Shown: positions 1 to 14,400 of the stretch, in pieces | Position numbering within the stretch: position 1 is the stretch's first letter | How the letters are laid out: every line of letters starts with the position of its first letter | Source: Chamaecyparis obtusa | Taxonomy: Eukaryota; Streptophyta; Pinopsida; Cupressales; Cupressaceae | Direction: 5' to 3' | DNA: 64,000 bases | Assembly: GCA_027943335.1 (NCBI GenBank) | Contig: BSBK01008836.1 | Coordinates: 62,001-126,000, forward strand | Made by a program: the position numbers and the translations under genes | The notes under the pieces: generated by a model | Databases searched by the model: none | What the model saw: only the letters and a program-made list of their open reading frames with translations | What the model was told of the DNA's origin: nothing

Positions 1-2090
1 AAAAATTACAACAGTATGTACATTGAAAACACACGTTAGTGCAAATTAGACAAACTAGTGGTCTTTCTGCTGCAAACCTGAGAAGGCTTTCAAGTTTCAA
101 GTAGAGTCCTTTGACCAAAAAGTAACCAAACTTCTGTTTTGTGAAAAAATGTGTTCGACATGTATTCGTACACAATTTGGATAGCCAACTTTCACGATAC
201 TAAGTTCTAGCCGACTTCGGAAATAAAGACGGCCTACTAATTTTTAATTAATGGGATCTATCAATTGAGATCTATATTTATGTCAAGTCAAGAGGGCAAT
301 AATCTGCAGCATTCATAGCACCACAAAAGCACCCCCTTATTGGCATTTCTTATAGCGTTTCGTAGTAATGTGAATATCCACACACCTAGATTTTTACTTG
401 AAAGCATATTGGAGATGAAAACTAACTAGAGGAATGGTATCATGTACCATGAATTACATAACTGCTGGCAATAACTTTACAGCATCCCACAATTTGGTGG
501 GACTGGATTGTGGGGCTTGAAAGCCCACACAAAAAGGTACTATCGGCTGATTAAGACTCAATTATTTATACACATAATTTAAGTGCACAAAATATATTAA
601 TGCTCGAGTCTTGACTATTTATTGTTATAAGACTTGGTTGGCAATAACATATTGTGGTTGACTTAATTGTGTCAATATAGTTTCTCTAAAGCTGTGGAGA
701 CCTATTCGATATTTACTTACAATAAGCCAAAGAAAATGTGTACCAAGCAAAACTTTTTCTTGCCATATCACACAAACATATATTAAAGAACACTGCAACA
801 CAAAATAAAACCACTTTAAAAGCGTTGGAAACACAAAAAAGAAGCCTCAGAGTGAGAGCTCTACCTAATCACCCCCAATAAAAATGTTTTTTCATGATAA
901 AATTGTTAACTTGAAATATCTCGGCCAAACTGAATTCCAAACCATATTTTTCTTTGTTAATGCTGGACAAATATTGCTAAATGATATTCTTGTTTCCAAT
1001 TAAGATAACAAAAATTATTAAGTGCGGAGAATATGTTATGTATGACAGCAGAACTGCCTTAATGCTACAGTTAAGTCCCATAGATTTTTAAGACAGACGC
1101 TCAGGATGGTATGTGTATGGTGTAAAACGAATTTATCCAAATGGCATTAGACCTAGATATGAACCATGTAAGCCTTTGATAATACGAGATGCCCCAAGAG
1201 TAACACATGAGATCTTCAATGATGTATAAAATGATCCATGCAACAAAAGGAACACACATTATTGACACCATTATATGGGGTCTTCTTGCTCTCTTGGAGC
1301 TTCTATCGTCGGGATGGTATCCCAAGTACTTATAGCTGTTTGGTATGCTTTTTGGTCATGATGATATCTATGGATGTGTCTCAGGTTTTGGACTTATGAT
1401 TTGCTTCTGAAACTGAACACATTACTTCTCTTTAGCCACATACAACTTACAAAATGCAAGCAATTTATGAATCTGAGATTTGAACATTGCATCTCTCGGC
1501 GCTCACACATTCATTGAGGATTCTTCAGACCAAGCTTTCACAAAAAATCTCAATATTATCTTAAATTTGACTTAATTCTATATTTTACATGCAAAAAATA
1601 CATTCTATAAATCTTATGCTCATTGATATAAGTACTAGATAACTCATCCAGGTATTGATCAGCCGTTACATCTATAGGTACAATCCAAAACTGCTCTTCT
1701 GAGGTTTGATTTTTTAAAATGCATTCTTCAGGCAAAGGAAACTCTCACTAGGCTCAAATTCCATCTTCCCAATAATCCACTTGAAAATTCTCTCGGAAGA
1801 CATAAGACCTCACTGTGTTGATAATCTGTTTTTCCAACATTCCAGCACTTCCTCTTTGTATAAATGCATACATGGAAGTGATTTTGCAATCAGTTATAGA
1901 AGTGATTTGGAACCACATAGGAAAAGAGCAGATTTCAGAACAAGATTCTTATGCCTCTCAATTGAACAAAATTACACTTTTTTTCAGACCTGTTTGTTAA
2001 CTGCTTTCTCCATTTTGAAGTGCAGGAACAAACCTTAAGAATAAAAAATAGCATGCCAATTATCAGGCATAAAAATCATTAATTTCAATG
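1..2090. other. UBP 3' flank and UTR, no further gene seen
   Basis: AT-rich sequence downstream of the UBP stop codon. The first few hundred bases left of 2090 are probably 3' UTR on the minus strand; a minus-strand ATTTTTTATTC stretch near 2050-2040 is a weak poly(A)-signal candidate. Only short frames without family resemblance occur, and no mobile element borders were recognised. Confidence 0.4.
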
Positions 2091-2337
2091 CTAGAATTTC
2101 TGATAAAACAACAAGTATGCTTCACTTCCAAGAACATCTGACAAGGATGACTTGCTCGCATGTGAGTCACTGATGTAATACCATCTACTTTGGCCTGTAG
2201 AATCATCATTGGCAATATCTTCTTGCTTTTCATCTTGAGGACCTCTCACATAAGCAACATAGTGACCACCTTTCATACTGCCAAGATGTTCCACAACTCC
2301 AGTCAAGCTATATATGGAGCTTTCATTTTCAGTACAC
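2091..2337 (-). CDS. UBP terminal exon 3 (His box)
   Basis: This 247-nt exon follows a TTCTTGCAG acceptor and completes the Lys codon split by the intron. It encodes the catalytic His box ([17 protein letters not shown]), the WYYISD segment and the C-terminal LLFYQKF, then stops at 2091. It lies 20 kb from exon 2, yet the phase fits exactly and the joined protein matches the usual spacing between the KRF and His boxes. Confidence 0.87.
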
Positions 2338-5300
2338 CTGCAAGAACAGAGTTCAACAAAATTAAGGCAATCTCTAGCATACATTATACTCGCAAAAACC
2401 AAAAAACAAACCAACCAAGCAATCAAATGTATAAACGCTGGCTTTATAGCATGTCATAGTTGCTTACAAAACTTTTTAATTTTCTTATAAGGGAAAAAAC
2501 CAAATTAATGCATATTAAATATTCCATATAGAATTTTTGAGCTGTTAAGGGTCAGGAGTCAAATGAACACCGCATGGATATTAGCCTTGTCAAGCTCAAA
2601 GCCAGGCCACTGGATAAAAGCAATGGATTGACACATTCCTAGTCAATTTCCTGTAGGATAGGCAACAATCATTCGTGCAATAAATGTGAAAGATCCAGTG
2701 TTATGCAAGACTTATCAAATTGATAAAACAGTAGGTAAGTCTCATGTTATGGTGTTTTTTTATTTTATGTTTAAATTTGTGATCTTTCCCTGTACTTTGA
2801 TAGCACAAGAATGTCATGAGTATTACATCTTCAAGAAAATGTAAACAACAATATCTTGCCACCAGATTGATGTTGTGTACAGATTACCCTCTACAATATT
2901 CCTACTCAGCCTCTTACATTGACACAAAGATACTAGGCCCAAAGATGCTCTTTCACAATACTTCTTAGGGGCTGCTCTTTTTATTATTATTATTATAAAT
3001 CACTTGGATATAGTGACCTTGTGAGGTAGCTGTATGAACAAGAACAAAGCAATTATAGAGGGCTTTCGTCAGGATTCTTTCCCTTGACAGCATAGCTTAA
3101 TTTATGAGAATGCAGGTGCTTCCCAAGTTATGGGAGGCTACAAGTATAGCATTAGAGCTCAAAATAGAGGCCTGTGTTCTTCAGAATTCTTTCCCTTAGA
3201 CAGTCAAGATCCCTTGACAGCATAGAATTAATTTGCAAGAATGCCTGTGTCATCCCCAACCCATGGGAGCCCAGCCTAAGTATATTAAAATTTAAAGAAA
3301 TTAAATATCAGTGGAAAAAAATATTATCTTTGATTATTGAAAGGGGTGAAATGGCAATGTGTGGACTTCAACCCACTCGCATGCATTGTAATAGGGACAA
3401 TTGAGGTACAATCAAGTTAACCATATTCATATAGATATTTTAAACAAATATATTTGCCAGTGTCTTTTTAAGTAGACGTATTTAACATAGTAGTTTAATT
3501 TCATTAATATTATTGTATTTTTAATTATCTTTATATATTTGAGCTATCTATGAACTCTTTTAACATAGTAGTCTTGCTTGACTCTTTTATTTTCTCATTG
3601 GCCAGTGTTGTACTCATGTGTTGCAGAAATGAGCAGAATGAGTTGATTGAGTAATTGAGGAGTTGGTATGGTTGTCATTGATGTCAACTTGTTTTTGTCA
3701 TTAGTGATTGCTCTGTGTAATTGGTATTGAGTATATTGCTCCACATACTCTGTATGCTGAAAACTTGTTGCTGAGATTTTGATATGATAATGAAGACTGT
3801 TTGAAGATGCTTATTTCAAGATTTTGTGGTTCGGAACGAAGTATAGTGGAATTGGCATTTGTCTGTGTATAGCTGTGATTGACAGTGGTCTTTGCGTGAA
3901 ATACATGCTTCGCATTTCTCCGCATGACAGTTTCTGATGGTGTGCTTTTGGAAATGAGTTAATTATGTTCTTAACTTCATTTCAGATGACATGAGATTTT
4001 TGGCTTCGGAGACTTGATTTCAAAATTTGATGGTGTTCTTACTTTAGGTTTGGCCAGCCTCGGGTATTTATACTTCAATTATTCATCTTGGTGTAAGCAA
4101 GATGGAATGTAACATGCATGGTCATATTTTTGGTCCCTTTTGATGTGTTGTGATCCACTTCTCATTCCTCCTCACCACGAGAATGTTTAGTGCCAACTTA
4201 ATTCAAATTGTATTTGACTACTTGCCTAGCCAACGATGGGAGACTTTGCAAATAAAGATTGGTATAAATAAAGGTTAAATCATTGTGGCATAGAGCGTAT
4301 GTGTGGCATTCATGTATACTAGTGTGCGAGTTCTGAAAAAATGTGTACCTATGCGAAGAGGATGTATGAGAGAAGATCCATCTCCCTGCATGTTTAAGAT
4401 GTTGTGAAGAGTGTCTGAGGAGAGTGTGGATATTCATGTGTTAGTTACTAGAAGCAATGAGCCGAAGGTATCTACTAATTAGTCAGTTGAGTTGTTGTGC
4501 ATTAGTGGTGGATCTATTCTCTTTTATCCTTCTTCCTCTGGGCAATGAGCCTTCCTTCTTCGGGCAATGAGCCCTTCGACAATGAGGCTCTGGCAATGAA
4601 CCTTTCTTTGTAAAAATCGCCTTAACCGATGTCATCCTAACAAGTGTTTATATATTTGACTAAATTGCCAGTTCGGGTTCGGATTTGAAGAACCAGTTCA
4701 CTGGTACGGCAAAATTTTGAAAAGGGGTTTGGGTTTGTTAGTGTTGAACTTTGATAGCAGCGACAGAGACTTTAATACATGTCCATGTATTTATGCTATT
4801 GTTATGCTATCGCATAAAAGAGTTCAACCGATGCACGTAGTTGATTTCAGTTGCAACTTATAACCAACTCTCGGGTCGCTTCATGCCTTCGCATTGAATC
4901 ATCAACGTTATGCATTTGACTTCCCACGCGGTGTGTTGCATCGTCATTCACCTCTGGCGAGCATTTCCTAAGCACGGGCTTTTCCCTTCGTTTGTAACCG
5001 TCACAGCGGTGACGTTTCACCTTGTTGGTTGTAACGCCAAGCAAGGTGAAGCGTCACCTTACTTGACGCTATGTTTCCTATGGCACTCTCTCTCTTGGCA
5101 GTTTTTTCTTCATCATCTATCGCGGATAGTGATATGTGTTTTCAAAGAAAGAATAGCCTTCTTTGTGTGTGTGTGTTTCAGAACAGGCGTAAGTGTTTTG
5201 GTTATCTGTGTTGTGCGTATTCACTCAACGCGAGTATGTTCAACATACTATTTCGCATGTAAGGAGTGTTGCGGGGTGTATCCTCACTACTGTCTGTTGT

Positions 5301-8300
5301 CTCCGCCTTTGCGTTTTTGCTCAATCAGTGAGCGGGTGTAATTCTTGTGCATTGCTCTACCAAAGAGCTCACGTCTTTTGTTGTATATCATTACGCATTG
5401 AAACACTGTTCGAACTGTGTTATGAGTTTCTGTGGATGTTGCTGACAGTGTTTCTATATTCCTTCGCGCATGATCATCACGAAGCCGTGATCTCATTCTT
5501 GCATTCGATCAGTAAGAATTCATTGATTCAATTTTCTTTCTTTCAAGAATTCTTCATCTTTTGTATCTCACATATTGAATATAAATAAAGGACTACTGCT
5601 TTTTGTAGGTTGGGTTGTTTCCCTCTGCCAAGAGGGTTTTTCCCAGGGTAATCGAAGTGTATTATTTGAGTTATGTTTTATGCATCTTTCTGGTTTAGAT
5701 TTTAACAGTTAGTACAAAAACATGTAAAAACTATATATATACTTCAAGTTCAACATCAAAGATTCAAAACATTAAAATGTCAAGCGATAAATCATAACAT
5801 CAAGTTCAACTAATGGATTAAAAATTTACTGATATTCTTCTACATTGGCATTAGTTGATTCACAAACTGAGCTAAGGCCAATGGGATCAGCTGCACCAAT
5901 AATATTATTGGTGTCAAAATCTTCAAATTCATCAAGTGCAATCTAAGAAGTGGAAGCATCCAAGTCTGCAAGCTCGGCATTTATATCCCACCTCTTCATC
6001 TCCCCTTCTTTGTATGCTTTATTCTTGTGTGAGACGAGACGTAAGTTGCAATGCACATATACCAAGTTCTCTATTCTTTTTTATTGCAACCTATTGTGCT
6101 TTGCTCCAATTTCTTTCTGATGCAAATGAACTAGCAACCTATGAAGACATGACAAAGTAAACAATTAAAATAAAATTATTGATCTTATGAAGACAAAGTA
6201 AACTAAAAAAATTTAAATAAAACTTACTTGTGATATAATTTTGATTGCAAGGGGTTGCAACGTTTGGAATCTTTGGTCATGGAGGTACCACCAACTATGA
6301 GCATCCTTCCTAAACCAATAACGAAGAGCGTCATTACTTAGACCTCTTGCATTCACAAACTCTATGAGCTCATCTGTAATTAAATCTCGGATATCATCAT
6401 CAGCAAAGAGTTTTCAAATGCTTCCTTGTACCCATCAGACACTTCTAAATCTCTATATGGTCGCACGCTACAGCCTTCCTAGTAGATCAGTATATTGGGT
6501 GCTATAATATTTGGGCGTCAATGCATAGGCAAGCAAATGTAGAGGAACGATCATCTTGTTCCATCGTTCTACAACAATTACTTCCAATTGTTTGAAGGTC
6601 TCCTGGGGATCTTGCTCTTTTTCATTTACAATTTGCTTGATCTTCTCACGCATTGAGTCTATCCCATCATAGACCTCTCCAAGGCAAGGCCTATCCATGT
6701 CAGTGTACCAAAGCACGCTCATAATGGGCTCGGTGAACTTAAGGAGATACTCTACACGAACCCACCATGAGTCATCCAATACACTTTGCTTTATTTTGGT
6801 TGCCCTCTCAGTGTTGATTTCCCTCCATATAGACCAATTATTGCTGATTACCATATAGCAAAGTGCCACTTTCACTTGCACAAGTTGTCTCAAGACAATT
6901 AAGTTGGATGCAAAACAGGTCTCAGCAACCTGTAACATAAATTAGAGCAAAAAAAATAAAACTATTGGAGACATAATTTAAAAAAGAATACACATTACAC
7001 AATCAAATTAAGAAAATCAGAAATTGTAAAATACTAGTTTTATTTTTTAAAATTAAATTACTACTTCAAATTCAAGTTCACTTACCTTCAATAGCTCCAA
7101 ATGTGAGAATAATCTGAAAATGTCTGGAGTCATGTGGTGGTTTGTGACGAACATATGGATGTCCTCAGCATCTTCATACACCTCTTTGATCCACCCAATG
7201 TTGTTCCCAATCTTTTGTAGCATAAGATTGAGTGAATGAACCGCACAAGGTGTCCAAAAGATATGCTGATATCGCTCTTCAACCAACAAACCAGCAGCTC
7301 TACAATTTTTTGCATTGTCCGTTATGACTTGGACAACATTTATAGCTCCCACTTATCCAATGGTGGAGATGAGAATATCAGCAATAAATGGCCCATCTTG
7401 TTAAAGTAGATTAGATCTATTTCAGATTAGAATATAGATATCCTTTTAATTTTCTTTATCTCTTGAATAGTGCTCTTATTGATCTTATAATGCCTTGTAG
7501 GTTGATACAAGAGTGATGAGATAATAATACTTCACAAGTATTGTATATGATTCTGAAACACTAATATTTAATTCTGATTATTGTGTTGTAGATATGAATA
7601 TGAATAATAGAGAGAGATCGGTCTCTAAGATGCTTTGCATTATATGTTTTCTGTACTTGCATCTTTGACTGATCAGACTTGATATGTATATAATCTTGGG
7701 AGGACATGTCAATGAATAGACATGCCTCCACATAAGTGGAGACATGTCACTTCATTTTCGGTGCTCTTTAGTTACCTTAATACAAGCCGATAATTATCGG
7801 CAATAGCAACTCATAACTAATGCAGATTATATGAACCAATATCATCATCAATGGTGATATAAATTAGTCTTTATCAGATTCGTATCTGATTCATGATCAA
7901 TGCTATCGATTTAATATCGATACTTATAAATGGCAATGATAATGTTAATCAATATCAACCAAAAACGCAGATCGAAAAATTCAGATTATACTTGGAACAA
8001 TAATAATGATAATGAGATCATTATGGATGATAATTGGTTTTACAAATATAATCAATATAAGGATATATGGTTAAGCATTTAATATATATATATACATGCA
8101 TATAATCATAGATCATTCTATTGATGATTATCATCCATGGTTATCTGACCGAAGCTATCATTTCAACACTCCCTCTTAGCTAGGGAAGATAAAATCTATC
8201 CAAGTATATATCACAATAAGCTCATCTATTGTGAAAAGTGATATCAACTTACTCGTGATATCAAAACATATGATATGCTCAAGAATATCAAGTCACGTGA

Positions 8301-11300
8301 CATTCTTCATAAAATATCCATATTATGGTATGTGCACTGACATCAAGTCTCATGATGTCTACCATAACAAATCATGGTATATCCATGGATACACTATCCA
8401 CCATGAATATCTCATAAGGATCATAATGATCTTCAATTGATATCAAGTCTCATGATATCTATCACAATGTCTAAGAGATATTAACTATCATGACATGTCC
8501 ACAGATATCAAGTTACATGACATCCATCGTGAATGATGTTACCTCGCGGTGACATCAGGAGTATGGCATGTCCACAAATATCAAGTCACATGATATTCAC
8601 CATAAACTCACAATGTAATATCCATCACTATGGCATGTGCACTGGCATCAAGTCACATGATACCTACCATAAGGATATCAGTTCATGGCATGTCCACGAA
8701 TATTAAGTCACATAATATCCACCATGAATATCTCAGTAATATCATTCATCATGGCTTATCCATAGATATCAAGTCTCATGATATCCACTATTCAATTGAT
8801 ATTACTCAAGAGATAATGTGATTATTGTAAGATAGTCATCTTACAATAATAACCAATAATACAAGTGCTTATCATTGAAAGATAGTCACCTCTCAATGAT
8901 GTTCATAGGGGCCTATGAAGTCATGGAGTCGCACACATGACAATAAAAGAGTTTACACATTAAACATCTTTAGAATATATTAGTACAACAAATTAACATT
9001 GTTGAGACTCCATCTACTAGCGATCACTGATACTGAGACTCCCTCTCAACTCTAAGCACTAACATCAACCTCTCGACCTTCTTGTCCAAGCTTGCCTCTG
9101 TAAGTTTGTCAGACTCTCTCTGAATGTTGAATCTAACATTGATATGGCATGTAAGCCTACAAGAGCCAGTAACTTTGATTCTTGATTTTGTCTTGCAACA
9201 ATGAGACTCTGTCTCCAATAACAGCAGTTTCACCAAAGACTATGCATGTGTCATGATCGAGTAAAATATCCTTGCCAATACGAGCAACTGAACAGAAACC
9301 AAGTGATACTTCTTCTAAGCTATATGATTTTGTATGCCAAGACTTCTCTGATGTGACTTTGCAACACCAAAGCAAGTTCTCGTTGATCTCGATTCCACAA
9401 AGCATGTGCAACACGATACAATTGTAAAGCACAATAACCCTTCAGATACAACAGAGCCCAACTGTATGAACAAACTGTACACCCAATCGTATTGCCTTCT
9501 GAAAACCAACATCACGGTCCTCCAATGTCTATCGTAGTCCAACCAAGTCAGCTCTCGTTCAACCATGGTCCACCTTCAAGTTCCTCAGCAAGAGGAACAT
9601 TATCGATGAACATATGATATCACAAATCGATAGCCCAAGTCTCCCCAATGTCCTTTAAGAAACACAAAGACCACGAGCATCAGCAAGAGTTTCACTGTCA
9701 ACCTTATTGGCAAGAGAACAACCATCAGCTAATGTCACATTGAAGTCACTAGTCACCCTAATGATCAACAAGTCAATAGCAGTCCAAATGAACTCATCAT
9801 CAAGTATATCCATTAAATGTGTTTTCAAGTCGTGCCATTAGAGCAACTTCGGTGTCCTCAAGACTCATAATTTTAGCTAGATTTCAAACGCTGATGGTGC
9901 CATCGCTCATACCATCGGCAATTACTTATGAAAGAATATTTGAGTTCATGCCATAAGACACATATATGAACCTAAAAGATAGAACCCAACACTCGATGGA
10001 GTTTGACAGTTTGGGTGCAAATCAATATTAAGCCAAGGATCGAGAGTCATAGACAACGTATATTTTCCCTAATCAACAATATTTCAATACATAGCGGACA
10101 TCAATATGGTAGTTCTTGATTTAGATTACAAACCAAATCTTGATGGTCCTTGTTCATCTTCACAAGTTTGATATCAATGAATATATTGACACCCTATTCA
10201 GCCATCGAACCAATATAGTCAAGTTGATGATCCCACACCATGTCCCAACTCTCACCATTCCCAATATAAGGATTGCTATGTTCAATACTTTATATTGCCG
10301 TATTGTAGAAACCTTGCCAACGCAATGGGCCATGCAGCCCATGATCTATGACCACAATTCTGTCGACTCTTCCTCGTACATATGGAGTTTTATAATAAAC
10401 ACAAACTGACAATATTAACCGATTCTTATTTATCAAGTCTTAAGTTGTGTTCGACATAGACTTCTATTTGTTTTGATTCTGGTCTTTCTTTAAAAAAATA
10501 TCACCCGAGTGTCGCTGCTGCAACAAAAATATATATATAATTTTAAATGATATATTCTGCCACTCTTATTCCATGTCATCGCTGAAACCATATAGTCGCT
10601 GCACTTCATCATATCGATGATCACTTGTCATTATGAAGAATGGAATGGGATTATACTTTCAAGATAGAATTTATATTTTGAGTAATCTGAACTCTCAAAT
10701 CTAATTGGATCTTCCTTAGAAAGGCTCTGATACCAAGTTAAAGTAGATTAGATCTATTTCAGATTAGAATATAGATATCCTTTTAATTTTCTTTATCTCT
10801 TGAATAGTGCTCTTATTGATCTTATAATGTCTTGCAAGTTGATACAAGAGTGATAAGATAATAATACTTCACAAGTATTGTATATGATTCTGAAACACTA
10901 GTATTTAATTCTGATTATTGTGTTGTAGATCTGAATATGAATAATAGAGAGAGATCGGTCTCTAAGATGCTTTGCACTATATGTTTTTTGTACTTGCATC
11001 TTTGACCGATCAGACTTGATATGTATATAATCTTGGGAGGACATGTTAATGAATAGACATGCCTCCACGTAAGTGGAGACATATCACTTCATTTTCGGTG
11101 CCCTTTAGTTACCTTAATACAAGCCGATAATTATCAGCAATAGAAACTCGTAACTAATGCAAATTATATGAACCGATATCATCATCAACGGTAATATAAA
11201 TTAGTCTTTATCAGATTCGTATCTGATTCATGATCAATGCTATCGATTTAATATCGATACTTATAAATGGCAATGATAATGTTAATCAATATCGACCAAA

Positions 11301-11418
11301 AATGCAGACCGAAATATTCAGATTATACTTGGAACAATATTAATGATAATCAGATCATTATGGATGATAATTGGTTTTACAAATATAATCAATATAATGA
11401 TATATGGTTAAGCATTTA

Positions 11419-11455
<37 letters not shown>

Positions 11456-14400
11456 ATGTATATTGATATATATACATGCATATAATAATAGATCATTCTA
11501 TTGAAGATTATCATCCATGGTTATCTGACCGAAGCTATCATTTCAACACATCTTTTACTTGCCCCTCACAATCCACAGATTTCAAAAACATTGCCCCTTT
11601 AGGTGACACCGCCATGACATTGATCAAGGGACAATTCAATTTCTTACATCTTTCCACCCATCTGAAACAATTGATACCCCTGTCTCAATCCATGAATCCC
11701 TTATGGGCTTCAATGCATCATCAATCCCCTTGACCTCTCTATCCAACAAGGTGGTCCGTACTCTCTGATAACCAAGGCCCTTATACCCTCTTGGAGCTTC
11801 ATTGGCACTTTTCAATATCTTCCAGAATGGGGAGTGAACAACACTAAAAGGCAGCCTATTTGCATATAAGCATCTTGCCACATCAATGTCGACAATTTCC
11901 CGACTCTCATTTTGAAATGTGGTTTCCAATGGTCCCTTTCTTTTGTATGTAATGGGTGCTTCAGTTTCAATATCAGGGTCAACTGAGGTAGTATAAAAGG
12001 GGTGGTCTTCTATCACAATATTTGTAGAGGGGGGTTGCATTCCCTTTGCTTTTTTTTTTACTCTTAGTGCCAATGGTTGTATTTTGTCTACATGCTTCTC
12101 TCGTTTTTGTTGCTTCATGCTCCGCAATATATTTTAATACTATTTCATTTGGTATAGGTGCACCTTTTTTTCCAAGGCATTTCATGACTCCTCTTCCAGG
12201 GATTCCACACAAATGGCCTACCACCCAATAATATGAACTATTCCTTTCTACATCACAACCTCGACATTTCCAACGAAATGTGCCACCTCTTAGAAGGGGT
12301 CTTACAATATCAACATACTTCCACAAAGGAGAATCAGAAAGGGGTTCTATTCTTTGTTCAATATTGCCTACAGAGGAAAAGGTAGATGCCATCATAGTTC
12401 ATTTTCCTATGGTAAGAAATTTTATACATATTCAATATAAAAACAAAAGAATGAAAAATTCTAAAAAAAGATAGGTAGATCTTATGGAAAATAAAAGAGA
12501 AATGAAAAAAAATAAAAAACTTAAACAAAAACAAAAGCAAATGGAAAAAGAACTTACCTTTTCCACTCATTGTAAGCTTGCAACGGTGTAGGAATGAGGC
12601 ACAAACACTTGAAGAAGATCCACAAATCAATCTTCCAACTCCTTTGTGCACAACCAAACTCTTGTTCAACTACTTATTTGCTCCAACTCAAGAGAAAATA
12701 ACCTATTTGCACACCACAAATAAAAGTTAGAAGCCAACATAAGTCTTTAGAATCCACTTTTTAGGGTTGTGGATGTCAAAAAATAATTAAATTTGCAACA
12801 AAAATTAACTTGGCCGCTGACTTTGACCGTCCGTAGGCCAAGTTTGTCAATGGTTCGATAGTGGTTCGATGTTTTCCAAGCTAATCCACCCAGGTCCGAA
12901 CTGGGTGTGGTCTAGTTCGAACCACCCACTGTGGGCCGAACCCTGTCCAAACCCACGGGCAGACTCGAACAAAACCATGAACCAGTTTGTACCATGGCTG
13001 GTCCGGGGGCCCTTTGGGGCAAACTGGACATCCTAGATATTTGAGAATAATCTTCTCCATGGTTTTTCCCTTAGCAGGGTTTTCCACGTAAATCTAGTGT
13101 TTCATGTGTTTGGTGATTGCTATGCTTTCATGTTTTCATATTTCTGCAATTAAGGTTTAAAGTATGTTTGGTGGAACTGATTAAAGTTGTGTTAAGGTTT
13201 AAAAGTTTGTGGACAACTGATTCACCACCCCCCCCAGTTGTCTTGCATATTCAAAAATTGGTATCAAAGTTGTGATTCCTTGGAGAAGAGCTTAACTGCT
13301 TAAAAAGATCCTGATGGCGCACAAACTAACACTCCGTACATTTAATGGATCTAACTATGCATATTTTTATATTAGAAATCGTTTACAAATAATAGCTCCT
13401 TTGGAGCAAACACACTAGAAATCATAAGCCAACTTTAAGAAGACCAAGAGTCCCTATAAGATATCCCTATAGAGATTTGAGCTTGGGTCTCTACAATGAA
13501 AACCCAATACTTTTAACCAATTAAGCTCAACTCCTTAGACCTAACTATGCATATTGAAAAGTGTAGATGCAAGAATATTTGGTCTCTCTCAATTACAAGA
13601 CCTGAAAGGTTGTGGAAACTCAATATGTGAAACCTGCAAGTGGACTAAACACTCTGAATAAGATTGAAGCGTATGAAAACAATGAAAGAGCAAGGTATGC
13701 AATTTTCAACGCTCTAATTAAAACTAAATTGACAAAAGTTGTATCTTTCGAAACTACCCATGATGTTTGTGAAAAGTTAAAAAGCACCCATGAAGGAAAT
13801 GATATGGTCAAACAAGTTATAATGCAGAATGCAAAGGCTAAGCATGAAGGTCTGTGGATGGAGGAAGAAGACACCATAACAACATACATGCAGAAGATTG
13901 ATAATGTGGTAAATGAGAACAAAAATCTTAGCGGCGCTCTGGAAGAAAATGATGTAGTACAAAAATACTTAGAACCCTTACTAAAGCTTATAGCTCCAAA
14001 GTTTGTCATTGAAGAAACTCATATTTTGAATCAATGCTCTAGAGAACAGATGTATGGTGCATTGCATGCTTGTGAGATGAGAGAATTCGGTACTACTAGC
14101 ACAATAACAAAAACTATTTTCAAGGTTACCGAACCTGCAAAGGAAAAGGAATCTAATAAAGATGACTTTCGTGAGATAGAAGCAAACTTTGTAAGAGGAA
14201 TGAAGAAAGGTACCAAAAAATAGAGAGGTAAGTTACTCTTTAAAATGCTTTCATTATGGAAAAAATGGTCATTATGCTTCTAGGTATCCTGACAAAATTG
14301 CATAACAAAAGAATAAGTAAAGGAAAACTAAAAGCTTATTATGTTAGAGAAGATGTTAATATTTCTGATGACAAATTTGATTATGAAGAAGATGATCAAT

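Larger units (their letters stand above)
7399..11548 (-). mobile_element. Non-autonomous LTR element carrying host-gene fragments
   Basis: Two LTRs (7399-8168 and 10736-11548) are flanked by perfect CATCT duplications (7394-7398 and 11549-11553). The minus-strand orientation follows from TGGTATCAGAGC next to the right LTR (10735-10724) and a purine-rich stretch (AAGAGGGAG on the minus strand) next to the left LTR. The 2.6-kb interior has no gag or pol domain. It holds broken pieces of a serine acetyltransferase gene and probably SEC31, in the sense of the element, plus a minisatellite. It splits the hAT transposase, so it is younger than the hAT. Confidence 0.87.
5830..12395 (-). pseudogene. 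hAT transposase (BED finger, DUF659, dimerisation), broken
   Basis: Pieces in minus-strand order. 12395-11554 has a BED-like finger (KCRGCD...[10 protein letters not shown]) and the start of DUF659 ([24 protein letters not shown]). The LTR element at 7399-11548 then interrupts the frame; across it the frame resumes as GQVKD followed by GPFIADIL at 7393-7053, with [12 protein letters not shown] and [10 protein letters not shown]. Next comes 6938-6180 and, after a likely intron, the C-terminal part with ASERNWS near 6110 and an acidic tail to about 5830. This is the family's usual order. Stops (RN*IVPL, TIG*VGA) and insertions make it dead. A Tnp of this type would excise and reinsert the element. 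Confidence 0.85.
4660..13036 (-). mobile_element. hAT-superfamily DNA transposon inside the Copia LTR
   Basis: Flanked by perfect 8-bp duplications ATATTTGA (4652-4659 and 13037-13044), the hAT signature. Ends are imperfect inverted repeats: CTAAATTGCCAGTT on the left and CTAGGATGTCCAGTTTG read from the right. Both ends have GC-rich subterminal DNA with repeated GGTTCG/GAACCAGT motifs. The interior has a broken minus-strand transposase, a solo LTR and an LTR element. Length is 8377 bp now, about 3.3 kb without the younger insertions. Confidence 0.88.

Noticed and set aside
4910..5588. Overlapping Cys-rich open frames
   Set aside because: They lie inside a solo LTR bounded by a 5-bp duplication, have no family resemblance and overlap one another.
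8244..8805. CRISPR-like array
   Set aside because: Units are degenerate and unequal, with no unique spacers, in a plant nuclear setting. It is a minisatellite.
13366..13540. A functional tRNA gene
   Set aside because: Only degenerate A and B boxes are present, no cloverleaf is apparent, and the unit has SINE-type flanking duplications.
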